A DNA stretch of 64,000 nt from contig CAVTGO010000010.1 in NCBI GenBank assembly GCA_963734275.1, forward strand, positions 62,001 through 126,000. Direction: 5' to 3'. A model generated the notes under the pieces. It was not told the origin of the DNA. It was given only the letters and a program-made list of their open reading frames with translations, and did no database searches. Source of the stretch: CAVTGO01 sp963734275. Lineage in GTDB: Bacteria > Actinomycetota > UBA4738 > HRBIN12. A program made the translations under genes and the position numbers. Position 1 is the first letter of the stretch. Each line of letters opens with the position of its first letter. Below are positions 54,792 through 61,736 of the stretch, piece by piece.

Positions 54792-57545
54792 TTACGAGCA
54801 GCCGCTGGTGGAACCGCAGCTCGGGCAGACGTAGCAGCTGCCCGCGGGCTGCATCTTCGAGCCGCACGCGTAACACAGCGGGGCGTCCGCGGCGTGCGCC
54901 GCCGGCTTCGAGCTCAGCTCGATCGGCTCGGGCGCCGCGGGGATCTCGACCTCGGTCACCTCGGGCTCGAACGGCCCAAGGCTCATCCTCTCGGACGCCT
55001 CGGCCGCGGCGGTCTCCTTGCGCTCCTCGATCGAGCGCACGCCGAGATCATCGCGCTGGTGCGCGGCCAGATGGTCCAGCGCCAAGCGGCGGAACACGTA
55101 GTCGACGATGGAGCTCGCGAACCGGATGTCCGGGTCGTTGGTGAGACCGCTCGGTTCGAACTTCATGTTGATGAACTTCGAGACGTACGTCTCGAGCGGC
55201 ACCCCATACTGCAGGCCGATCGAGATGGCGATCGAGAAGGCATCCATGATCCCCGAGAGCGTGGAGCCCTGCTTCGAGGTCTTCAAGAAGATCTCGCCGA
55301 GACCGTCGTCCGGGTAGGACCCCGCCGTGATGTAGCCCTCGGCGTCGCCCACCTGGAACGAGGTGGTGCGGGAGGGGCGGGACATCGGCAGGCGCTTGCG
55401 CACCGGCTGGGCGAGCTCCGCCGGCTCGGGCACCTGCGCGCTCTTCTTCTTGTCGGCCGAGAGCGGCTGGGCGACCTTGCAGTTGTCGCGGTAGATCGCC
55501 ACGGCCTTCAGGCCGAGCTTCCAGCTCTCCACGAACAGCTGCTCGACCTCCTCGACCGTGGCGTGCTCGGGCATGTTCACCGTCTTGCTGATGGCGCCGG
55601 AGATGAACGGCTGCGCCGCGGCCATCATCCGCACATGCCCCATGTAATGGATCGGCTGTGCACCCATCGCGGTGTCGAACACCGCGTAGTGCTCCTCGAT
55701 CAGGTGCGGGGCATCCATGACCGAGTTGTGCTCGGCGATGTAGGCGACGACGTCCTCGACCTGTCCGGCGTCGTAGCCGAGGCGCCCCAACGCGCGCGGC
55801 ACCGTCTGGTTCACGAACTGCATCGTGCCGCCACCCACGAGCTTCTTCGTCTTCACGAGTGCCAGTTCGGGCTCGATGCCTGTGGTGTCGCAGTCCATCA
55901 TCAGCCCGATCGTGCCGGTGGGCGCGAGGACCGTCGCCTGCGAGTTGCGGTACCCGTGCTTGCCTCCGAACGCGATCGCGTCGTCCCACGACTGCTTGGC
56001 CGCCGAGAGGAGCGCCTCGGGGACGTGCTCGCCGTCGATCTGGTCCGCGGCCGCACGGTGCTTGCGCATCACGCGGAGCATGGCGTCGGCGTTGGGCGAG
56101 TAGCCCTCGAACGGGCCCATCGCCTCGGCGGTCCGAGCGCTCGTGCGGTAGGCCTGGCCGGTCATGAGCGAGGTGATCGCGCCCGCCCAGGCTCGCCCGC
56201 CGTCCGAGTCGTACGGCAGCCCCCGCGCCATCAGCAGGGCCCCGAGGTTGGCGTAGCCAAGGCCGAGCTGACGGAACGCCCGGGCGTTCCGCGCGATCTT
56301 CTCCGTCGGGTAGTCCGAGTTGCCGATCACGATCTCCTGGGCCGTGAACACGATGTCGACGGCCTTGCGGAACGCCTTCACGTCGAAGGCGCCGTCGGCG
56401 TCCAGGAACTTCATCAGGTTCAGCGACGCGAGGTTGCACGCGCTGTTGTCGAGGTGCATGTACTCGGAGCACGGGTTGCTGGCATTGATCCGCCCCGTGG
56501 CCGGACAGGTGTGCCACTCGTTGATCGTGGTGTCGTACTGCATCCCGGGGTCGGCGCATTCCCAGGCCGCCTGGGCCATCTCGCGCATCAGCTCACGCGC
56601 GCGGATCGTCTCGATCGTGTCGTCGGAGAGAACCGCCTTCAGCTTCCAATCCTGGTCCTGCTCGTATGCCTTCATGAACTCGTCGGTCACGCGGACCGAG
56701 TTGTTCGCGTTCTGGTACTGGATCGAGTACGCGTCGCGACCGTCCAGGTCCATGTCGAAACCGGCGTCGCGCAGGGCGCGGGCCTTCTGCTCCTCGCGAG
56801 CCTTGCACCAGATGAAGTCGTGGACGTCCGGATGGTCGACGTTGAGGATCACCATCTTCGCCGCGCGGCGGGTCTTGCCGCCCGACTTGATCGTGCCGGC
56901 GCTCGCGTCTGCCCCGCGCATGAACGAGACCGGGCCGGAGGCGGTCCCACCGCCCGCGAGGGCCTCCTGGGAGCTGCGGATCCTGCTCAGGTTGATGCCC
57001 GAGCCCGACCCGCCCTTGAAGATCGTCCCCTCTTCGACGTACCAGTTGAGGATGGAGGACATCGTGTCGTCCACGGCGAGGATGAAGCACGCGCTGCATT
57101 GCTGCGGGGTGTCCGGGACGCCCACGTTGAACCAAACCGGCGAGTTGAACGCGGCCTTCTGGGTGACGAGCAGGTGCGAGAGCTCCTCCGAGAAGACCTG
57201 CGCGTCCTGGGCGCTGGCGAAGTAGCGATCCTTCTTCCCCCACCCGGTGATCGTGTCGACGACACGTCCGACGAGCTGGCGGACGCTGGACTCGCGTTGC
57301 GGGGTGCCGAGGGGACCGCGGAAGTACTTCTGGGCGACGATGTTCGTGGCGTTCTGCGACCACGAGACCGGGAACTCCACGTCGCGCTGCTCGAAGGCGT
57401 TGCCGCCCTCCTTGTAGTTCGGGATCACCGCGTCCCGCGTCTCCCACTCGATCTCGTCGAACGGGTGGGTCCCCTCGCGGGTGAAGAATCGCCTGAAGGT
57501 CAGGCCGTCGCGGATGACCTGGACGTCCCCCTCTTTCGTCGCCAC
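54792..57545 (-). CDS. nrdJ: Vitamin B12-dependent (class II) ribonucleotide reductase
   Basis: 917 residues. The ten-strand barrel core shows SACFILAVDDTM (first redox Cys), INLSRIRSS, NPCSEYMHLDNSACNLASLN with the catalytic Cys, and GTIGLMMDCDTTGIEPE; PSRTTSFQVGDAEGY begins the C-terminal part. The end CYACGSKMQPAGSCYVCPSCGS is a zinc-ribbon-like tail followed by terminal Cys residues that re-reduce the site. Makes deoxyribonucleotides with adenosylcobalamin, independent of oxygen. GTG 57545 with GAGGGGGAG upstream. Downstream of nrdR, with its own promoter (57600-57628). Confidence 0.96.
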   Translation of the reverse strand: MATKEGDVQVIRDGLTFRRFFTREGTHPFDEIEWETRDAVIPNYKEGGNAFEQRDVEFPVSWSQNATNIVAQKYFRGPLGTPQRESSVRQLVGRVVDTITGWGKKDRYFASAQDAQVFSEELSHLLVTQKAAFNSPVWFNVGVPDTPQQCSACFILAVDDTMSSILNWYVEEGTIFKGGSGSGINLSRIRSSQEALAGGGTASGPVSFMRGADASAGTIKSGGKTRRAAKMVILNVDHPDVHDFIWCKAREEQKARALRDAGFDMDLDGRDAYSIQYQNANNSVRVTDEFMKAYEQDQDWKLKAVLSDDTIETIRARELMREMAQAAWECADPGMQYDTTINEWHTCPATGRINASNPCSEYMHLDNSACNLASLNLMKFLDADGAFDVKAFRKAVDIVFTAQEIVIGNSDYPTEKIARNARAFRQLGLGYANLGALLMARGLPYDSDGGRAWAGAITSLMTGQAYRTSARTAEAMGPFEGYSPNADAMLRVMRKHRAAADQIDGEHVPEALLSAAKQSWDDAIAFGGKHGYRNSQATVLAPTGTIGLMMDCDTTGIEPELALVKTKKLVGGGTMQFVNQTVPRALGRLGYDAGQVEDVVAYIAEHNSVMDAPHLIEEHYAVFDTAMGAQPIHYMGHVRMMAAAQPFISGAISKTVNMPEHATVEEVEQLFVESWKLGLKAVAIYRDNCKVAQPLSADKKKSAQVPEPAELAQPVRKRLPMSRPSRTTSFQVGDAEGYITAGSYPDDGLGEIFLKTSKQGSTLSGIMDAFSIAISIGLQYGVPLETYVSKFINMKFEPSGLTNDPDIRFASSIVDYVFRRLALDHLAAHQRDDLGVRSIEERKETAAAEASERMSLGPFEPEVTEVEIPAAPEPIELSSKPAAHAADAPLCYACGSKMQPAGSCYVCPSCGSTSGCS

Positions 57546-57599
57546 CGAAGCGCTCCCCCTCTCGTCGTGTGGTGCGGGAAGTCGAATGACAAGGACGTG

Positions 57600-57628
57600 A
57601 TTCTGCCCCCGCCGACCGGTGTCGTCAA
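57600..57628 (-). promoter_or_regulatory. Promoter of nrdJ
   Basis: Minus strand TTGACG (57623-57628), 17-base spacer, CAGAAT (57600-57605), about 55 bases before the nrdJ start. A good housekeeping-sigma match. Confidence 0.6.
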
Positions 57629-57635
57629 GGTCCCC

Positions 57636-57685
57636 CGCAGCAATATCGTGTGGTTCGGGAGGGCTCCGGCCACTACATATGGTAT
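57636..57685. promoter_or_regulatory. Candidate NrdR boxes upstream of nrdJ
   Basis: CCACTACATATGGTAT at 57670-57685 matches 12 of 16 positions of the NrdR box ACACWAWATNTWGTGT; a weaker half-match (AATATCGTGT) lies at 57642-57651. Centres are 34 bases apart, near the helical spacing expected of paired NrdR sites (about 31-32). They sit just upstream of the nrdJ -35 element and after the nrdR stop. Confidence 0.4.
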
Positions 57686-57704
57686 CAAGAAGCGTTTGCG
57701 CAGG

Positions 57705-58178
57705 TCAGCGGGTCCGGGACTTGGCGGGATCTTTCTTGCGGAGCCGGCCGAGCTCTCGCTGGAAGTCGCCGGCCTCTTGGAAGTCCATGTAGACGCTGGC
57801 GAATCGAAGGTATCCGACCTCGTCCAAACGCTGGAGGTGCTGCAGGACCTCCAGTCCGACCTGTTCCGAGCTCACCGCGGGACCCTTGCGGCGCAGCCGC
57901 GTCTCCACACGGTCCACGAGCGCCGCGACCTGCTCGTCCGTCACGGGGCGGTTCACGATGGCTCGCCCGATCCCGGTCAGCACCTTCTGGCGATCCCACG
58001 GTTCGTGCGTCCCGTCCCGCTTCACGACCACGAGGCCGACCTCCTCGACGCGCTCGAACGTCGTGTAGCGACGGCCGCAAGACAGGCACTGACGTCGGCG
58101 GCGGATCGCCGAACCGTGCTCGGCGGGCCGCGAGTCCACGACCTTGTCGTCCTCGTGCCTGCACCACGGACACCGCAT
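57705..58178 (-). CDS. nrdR: Transcriptional repressor NrdR
   Basis: 157 residues from ATG 58178. N-terminal zinc ribbon MRCPWCRHEDDKVVDSR with CxxC and RQCLSCGRRYTTFER with the second pair; ATP-cone domain with VVKRDGTHEPWDRQKVL and the C-terminal SVYMDFQEAGDF. Represses ribonucleotide reductase genes when ATP/dATP is high. Located upstream of nrdJ in the same direction; GTGAGG precedes the start. Confidence 0.95.
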   Translation of the reverse strand: MRCPWCRHEDDKVVDSRPAEHGSAIRRRRQCLSCGRRYTTFERVEEVGLVVVKRDGTHEPWDRQKVLTGIGRAIVNRPVTDEQVAALVDRVETRLRRKGPAVSSEQVGLEVLQHLQRLDEVGYLRFASVYMDFQEAGDFQRELGRLRKKDPAKSRTR

Positions 58179-58186
58179 GCGCCTCA

Positions 58187-58241
58187 CCCCAAGATGTGGT
58201 GGTTCGCGCGGACGGTACGGGCGAGATGTAGGGTCCGTCAA
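58187..58241 (-). promoter_or_regulatory. Promoter of nrdR with a candidate NrdR box
   Basis: Minus strand TTGACG (58236-58241), 18-base spacer, TACCGT (58212-58217). The sequence CCCCAAGATGTGGTGG at 58187-58202 matches 11 of 16 positions of the NrdR box and would lie just after the transcription start, suited to autorepression. Confidence 0.45.
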
Positions 58242-58564
58242 GCCCGGCGGCGGCCGAGATGGGAGCTGAGCGCATCCAGGCGCTCGTCCCACGCCGCACC
58301 GACATCGGCCATCCACCCCATGGCGCGTGTCATCGGGCGCGGCGTGAGGCGGTACCGCCTGCTCCTGCCCTCGGCGGTGGACCCGACGAGCCTCGCCTCC
58401 TCCAGCGCATCCAGGTGCTTCGCGACGGCCTGCCGACTGACCGGGAGTCGCGCGGCCAGCTCCGTCACCGTGCTCGGGCCGTCCTCGGACAGCGAACGGA
58501 TGACGGCGCGGCGCGTCGGATCGGACAGGGCGGCGAACACCGCGTCGACCTCACGGTCGCTCAT
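58238..58564 (-). CDS. ArsR-family winged-helix repressor
   Basis: 108 residues: DAVFAALSDPTRRAVIRSLS, then TVTELAARLPVSRQAVAKHLDAL as recognition helix region and RRYRLTPRPMTRAMGWMADV. This is the ArsR subgroup that is habitually paired with an AHSA1/SRPBCC protein; no metal-binding cysteines are seen, so it is not a metal sensor. ATG 58564 overlaps the stop of the SRPBCC gene (ATGA). Confidence 0.9.
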   Translation of the reverse strand: MSDREVDAVFAALSDPTRRAVIRSLSEDGPSTVTELAARLPVSRQAVAKHLDALEEARLVGSTAEGRSRRYRLTPRPMTRAMGWMADVGAAWDERLDALSSHLGRRRA

Positions 58565-58935
58565 CGTGCCGACCGTGTCACGAGCGGAACCCGTTCCTCG
58601 CGGACCGTCAATCGCGTGCCGTCCGCGTCGTCGTCGAGCTCGAACGTCACCCTCGTCGCCTCCCCCGCACGGAACGTAGCTCCCGCGCCCGACAGGCGGC
58701 GCCACCGCAGGACCAGCGACCGGCCCGCTTCGACGGCCTCGACCGATCCCCGCCGGATCGCGCCGTCCGGCTCCCGGACGATCACGCCGCCGTTGGGTCT
58801 CGGATCCAGTTCGAGGACCTCGCCGAGCCAGGACGAGAGCTCCGCGGGTGTCGTCAGTGCGGCCCACACGTCGGCTCGGGTCGCCCGAAGCACGACGCTC
58901 CTCGTGACGACCTCGTCGGGTCCCTGCTGGGACAT
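58561..58935 (-). CDS. SRPBCC/AHSA1-type ligand-binding protein
   Basis: 124 residues from ATG 58935 (GGAAGG upstream). SRPBCC helix-grip fold: VTRSVVLRATRADVWAALTTPAELSSWLG, REPDGAIRRGSVEAVEAGRSLVLRWR and VTFELDDDADGTRLTVREERVP. It probably binds a hydrophobic ligand. First gene of the pair with the ArsR repressor, divergent from the ClpP-like gene. Confidence 0.85.
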   Translation of the reverse strand: MSQQGPDEVVTRSVVLRATRADVWAALTTPAELSSWLGEVLELDPRPNGGVIVREPDGAIRRGSVEAVEAGRSLVLRWRRLSGAGATFRAGEATRVTFELDDDADGTRLTVREERVPLVTRSAR

Positions 58936-58959
58936 CCCCCACCTTCCGCAACTGAGCGG

Positions 58960-59010
58960 TTGCGATACCTGATCGTGCCGCGTAGGCTGACCGCGCAACC
59001 GAACGGTTGC
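58960..59010 (+). promoter_or_regulatory. Promoter of the ClpP-like gene with a palindromic operator
   Basis: TTGCGA (58960-58965), 17-base spacer, TAGGCT (58983-58988). The palindrome GCAACC-GAAC-GGTTGC at 58995-59010 covers the transcription start. A second copy of the half-site (CGGTTGCGAT) overlaps the -35. These are the likely sites for the adjacent ArsR protein, which would then control both directions. Confidence 0.5.
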
Positions 59011-59034
59011 CATCGTATCGGAGGAGGGATCGAG

Positions 59035-59670
59035 ATGCACCCCATCGCCGTGCGGCTGGTACCGACCGTCGTGGAGGAAACGTCACGCGGGGAGCGCTCG
59101 TTCGACATCTACTCGCGCCTGCTCCGCGAGCGGATCGTGTTCCTCGGCGAGGAGATCGACGACGCCGTCGCGAACACCGTCGTCGCACAGCTGCTGTTCC
59201 TCGACTCCGTCGAGCCGGGCAGGGACGTCTCGATGTACGTGAACAGCCCGGGAGGCGCGACGACCGCCCTGTTCGCCATCTACGACTCGATGCAGTTCCT
59301 GAAGTCCGACGTCGCGACCTACTGCCTCGGCCAGGCGGCGTCCGCCGCCGCGGTGATCCTGGCCGCGGGGGCGGCGGGCAAGCGATACGCGCTGCCCAAC
59401 TCGCGCGTCCTGCTGCACCAGCCCCACGGCGGCATCCAGGGACAGTCGGCGGACATCGCGATCCATGCGGCGGAAGCCGTCCGACAACGCACGCGGATGG
59501 AGCAGATCCTCGCGGAGCACACGGGTCAAACCACCGAGCGGATCCACGCCGACCTGGAGCGGGACTTCATCCTCGGACCCGAGGAGGCGCTCGAGTACGG
59601 CGTCGTCGATCAGGTCGTCGAACGCCGGGCGCTCGTGGGGATCCGCGAACCGCTGGCGATCCGTCCCTAG
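59035..59670 (+). CDS. clpP: ClpP-family serine protease
   Basis: 211 residues from ATG 59035 with GGAGGAGGG upstream. Signature parts: ERIVFLGEEIDDAVANTVVAQLLFL, MYVNSPGGATTALFAIYD, the nucleophile Ser in CLGQAASAAAVILAAG, the catalytic His in VLLHQPHGGIQG, and the Asp in LERDFILGPEEALEYGVVD. The triad is complete. The Ser is followed by Ala instead of the usual Met-Gly, so the S1 region differs from standard ClpP, and it stands apart from clpX; this may be an extra paralogue. Its TAG stop overlaps the stop of the convergent LysM gene (shared CTAG). Confidence 0.92.
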   Translation: MHPIAVRLVPTVVEETSRGERSFDIYSRLLRERIVFLGEEIDDAVANTVVAQLLFLDSVEPGRDVSMYVNSPGGATTALFAIYDSMQFLKSDVATYCLGQAASAAAVILAAGAAGKRYALPNSRVLLHQPHGGIQGQSADIAIHAAEAVRQRTRMEQILAEHTGQTTERIHADLERDFILGPEEALEYGVVDQVVERRALVGIREPLAIRP

Positions 59671-59954
59671 CCGGCCGGGACGATCAGCGTCTGCCCGGGC
59701 ACCAGGGCGCCGGGATCGACCTCGTTGACGGCCGCCATCGCGTCGACGAGGCGACGCGGGTCCTCGTCCGGCGACAGGGTCCCCGCGATGGACCACAGGG
59801 TGTCGCCGCTGCGCACGACGTAGCTGGTTCGAGCGACCCGGACCGTCTCGGGTCCGCCGAGTGCGTCCGCGACCGGGCCCCCCCACGCACCGGCGATGGC
59901 CGTCATGGTGAGCACGAGGACGAGGCGACGACGCCGAACACGCGTTCGAGTCAT
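59667..59954 (-). CDS. LysM protein, SOS-controlled cell-division suppressor-like (ChiZ/YneA/DivS position)
   Basis: 95 residues from ATG 59954: basic N terminus (MTRTRVRRRR), one membrane/signal helix (LVLVLTMTAIAGAWGG), a short linker and a C-terminal LysM domain (SYVVRSGDTLWSIAGTLS to VPGQTLIVP). Divergent from lexA exactly as yneA in Bacillus, divS in Corynebacterium and Rv2719c/chiZ in Mycobacterium, small SOS-induced proteins that block division after DNA damage. Its promoter carries a LexA box between -35 and -10, with the ATG six bases after the -10, so it is leaderless. Confidence 0.82.
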   Translation of the reverse strand: MTRTRVRRRRLVLVLTMTAIAGAWGGPVADALGGPETVRVARTSYVVRSGDTLWSIAGTLSPDEDPRRLVDAMAAVNEVDPGALVPGQTLIVPAG

Positions 59955-59960
59955 AGGACG

Positions 59961-59989
59961 ATGATGCTCGAACACCCGTTCGGAGTCAA
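59961..59989 (-). promoter_or_regulatory. LexA-controlled promoter of the LysM gene
   Basis: Minus strand TTGACT (59984-59989), 17-base spacer, CATCAT (59961-59966), then six bases to ATG 59954. LexA box TCGAACACCCGTTCGG at 59968-59983 (13 of 14 consensus positions) fills the spacer, so bound LexA would block the polymerase directly. Confidence 0.8.
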
Positions 59990-59997
59990 GCACGGAA

Positions 59998-60038
59998 CCG
60001 AACATATGTTTGAACCTCCCACAGGGCCGTGCTAGCGT
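59998..60038 (+). promoter_or_regulatory. LexA box and promoter of lexA
   Basis: LexA box CCGAACATATGTTTGA at 59998-60013 matches all 14 positions of CGAACRNRYGTTYG. It overlaps the -35 TTGAAC (60010-60015), which is 17 bases from -10 TAGCGT (60033-60038). GAGGAGGG at 60051-60058 is the ribosome site of lexA. Autoregulation follows. Confidence 0.85.
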
Positions 60039-60064
60039 TCCGGAGCCTACGAGGAGGGTCTGAC

Positions 60065-60700
60065 ATGCCCGATGTGAGCCCGACCGCTCTGAGCCCGCTC
60101 AGCCCCCGCCAGCGCCGGATCGTGGACTACATCGCCGAGACCGTCCGGGAGCGCGGCTACCCGCCCACCGTGCGCGAGATCGGCGAGGCCGTCGGGCTGA
60201 CCTCGTCGTCGAGCGTCCACGCGCAGCTCGCGAACCTGGAGCGGCGCGGGCTCCTGCGCAAGGACCCGACGAAGCCTCGCGCCATGGCGCTCTCGGAGGC
60301 TCCGAGGGTCGAGGGCGTGGTGGTTCCCCTCGTGGGCCGGATCGCGGCCGGCGCACCGGTCCTCGCGGCCGAGCACGTCGAGGAGCACATCGTCGTCCCG
60401 ATGGGGTTCGCGGGCGATGCCGAGCACTTCGCGCTCCGCGTGAGCGGCGACTCCATGATCGACGCGGGCATCCTCGACGGCGACGTCGTCATCGTGCGCT
60501 CGCAGCCCGTCGCGAGCGACGGCGCCATCGTCGCGGTCCTGCTCCCGGGGCCGGCAGAGGACGAGGCCACCGTCAAACGCATCAGGCGCGAGCGCGGCAA
60601 GGTGATGCTCGTCCCCGCGAACCCGGTGCTCGAGCCCTTCGAGATGGAGCCGGACGGTCGCGTGCTCGGCCCGGTGGTCTCGGTCCTCCGGAAGCTCTAG
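60065..60700 (+). CDS. lexA: LexA repressor
   Basis: 211 residues from ATG 60065. N-terminal winged helix (LSPRQRRIVDYIAETVRERGYPP, TVREIGEAVGLTSSSSVHAQL, LERRGLLRKDPTKPRAM), the cleavage site Ala-Gly in GRIAAGAPVLAAE, and the S24 peptidase domain with Ser in VSGDSMIDAGILDGD and Lys in EATVKRIRRERG. Represses the SOS regulon until RecA filaments trigger self-cleavage. An earlier in-frame start near 60029 overlaps the -10 and is unlikely. Confidence 0.97.
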   Translation: MPDVSPTALSPLSPRQRRIVDYIAETVRERGYPPTVREIGEAVGLTSSSSVHAQLANLERRGLLRKDPTKPRAMALSEAPRVEGVVVPLVGRIAAGAPVLAAEHVEEHIVVPMGFAGDAEHFALRVSGDSMIDAGILDGDVVIVRSQPVASDGAIVAVLLPGPAEDEATVKRIRRERGKVMLVPANPVLEPFEMEPDGRVLGPVVSVLRKL

Positions 60701-60734
60701 GCTCCGCGCTACCCCGGCGAACGGAGGCAGCGCG

Positions 60735-61736
60735 GTGTCCGACGTCCAGCCAACGATCACCAACCTCGAGCGACAGATCCACGCGCAACCCGACGAGCTC
60801 CAACGGCTCCTCGACGCGCGGCTCCCCCACGACGCGCTCGAACGGCTCCGTCAGGCCCACCGGATCTGGCTCGTCGGAACGGGGACGAGCCAGCACGCTG
60901 CCGAGCTGGGTGCATGGATGTTCCAGGACGCCGGTCGCGCGGCGCACGCGATCAGCTCCATGCACTTCGCCAACTGGGCCCCGCCGATCGACCCCCGGGA
61001 CGCCGTCGTCCTGATCAGCCACAACGCCGGCACCGAGACCGCCTACGCCGGCGCCACGTGGGCCACGGCGATGGCCGCCGGTCTACGGGTCGTCCCGATC
61101 ACGCGGCGCGACGGCGAGCTTCCCGAGGCCATCTGGACCGTCGACAAGGAGACCTCGCACACCTACACCGTCAGCTACACGACGGTCCTGCTGTTGCTCG
61201 CGCGGCTCTCGCAGGCGATCGGGGCCGAGTCCTTCTCGCCCGAGGTCCTCGCGCGCGTCCCCGACGCCGTGCGGGCCGCCATCGCCGACCCGGGCACGCA
61301 GGACATCCCCCAGCCGTCCCGGCTCCTGGTCCTGTCCGGCGAGGGACCCGCGTCGGTCACCGCACGGGAGGGCACGCTGAAGATCCGCGAGGCCTCGCGG
61401 TTCCCCGCCGAGGGTTACGACGTCGAGTACCTGCTCCACGGCCACGCGGTGCCCCTGACCGACCAGGACCGACTGGTGCTGCTCACGCCGCCGGACTCGG
61501 ACGGCCTGGTCGACGGCGTGGCGGAGGCAGCGGAAGCCGAGGGTGTGCCGGTCACGCGCGTGCATGAGGCGGCGGACCTGCCGGTGCTCCTTGCCCAGAT
61601 CCCCCTCGTCGTGCGCCTCCAGCTCTTGGCGCTGCGCTTCTCCAGGGAACGCGGCACCGACCCCGACGTCGCGATCGAGCGCGCGTGGGCGGCCGAGGAC
61701 CTCTGGGCGATCGGCTCGCCCGGAGGATCCGGCTAG
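60735..61736 (+). CDS. SIS-domain protein (GlmS isomerase-half-like)
   Basis: 333 residues from GTG 60735 with GGAGG nine bases upstream. Two SIS folds: RIWLVGTGTSQHAAELGAWMFQ and VLISHNAGTETAYAGATWATAM in the first, with SHTYTVSYTTVLLLLARL; PSRLLVLSGEGPASVTAREGTLKIREASRFPAEGYDVEYLLHG in two adjoining pieces (RLLVLSGEGPASVTAREG, KIREASRFPAEGYDVEYLL) in the second, the pattern of sugar-phosphate isomerases and deaminases without the glutaminase half. The substrate is unknown. Follows lexA by 34 bases; its stop shares CTAG with the convergent hflX. Confidence 0.85.
   Translation: MSDVQPTITNLERQIHAQPDELQRLLDARLPHDALERLRQAHRIWLVGTGTSQHAAELGAWMFQDAGRAAHAISSMHFANWAPPIDPRDAVVLISHNAGTETAYAGATWATAMAAGLRVVPITRRDGELPEAIWTVDKETSHTYTVSYTTVLLLLARLSQAIGAESFSPEVLARVPDAVRAAIADPGTQDIPQPSRLLVLSGEGPASVTAREGTLKIREASRFPAEGYDVEYLLHGHAVPLTDQDRLVLLTPPDSDGLVDGVAEAAEAEGVPVTRVHEAADLPVLLAQIPLVVRLQLLALRFSRERGTDPDVAIERAWAAEDLWAIGSPGGSG

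Noticed and set aside
54699..58679. A 1326-codon open frame on the plus strand opposite nrdJ and nrdR
   Set aside because: It is the antisense shadow of GC-rich coding sequence: Arg/Asp/Val-rich, no motifs, and the opposite strand encodes clear NrdJ and NrdR.
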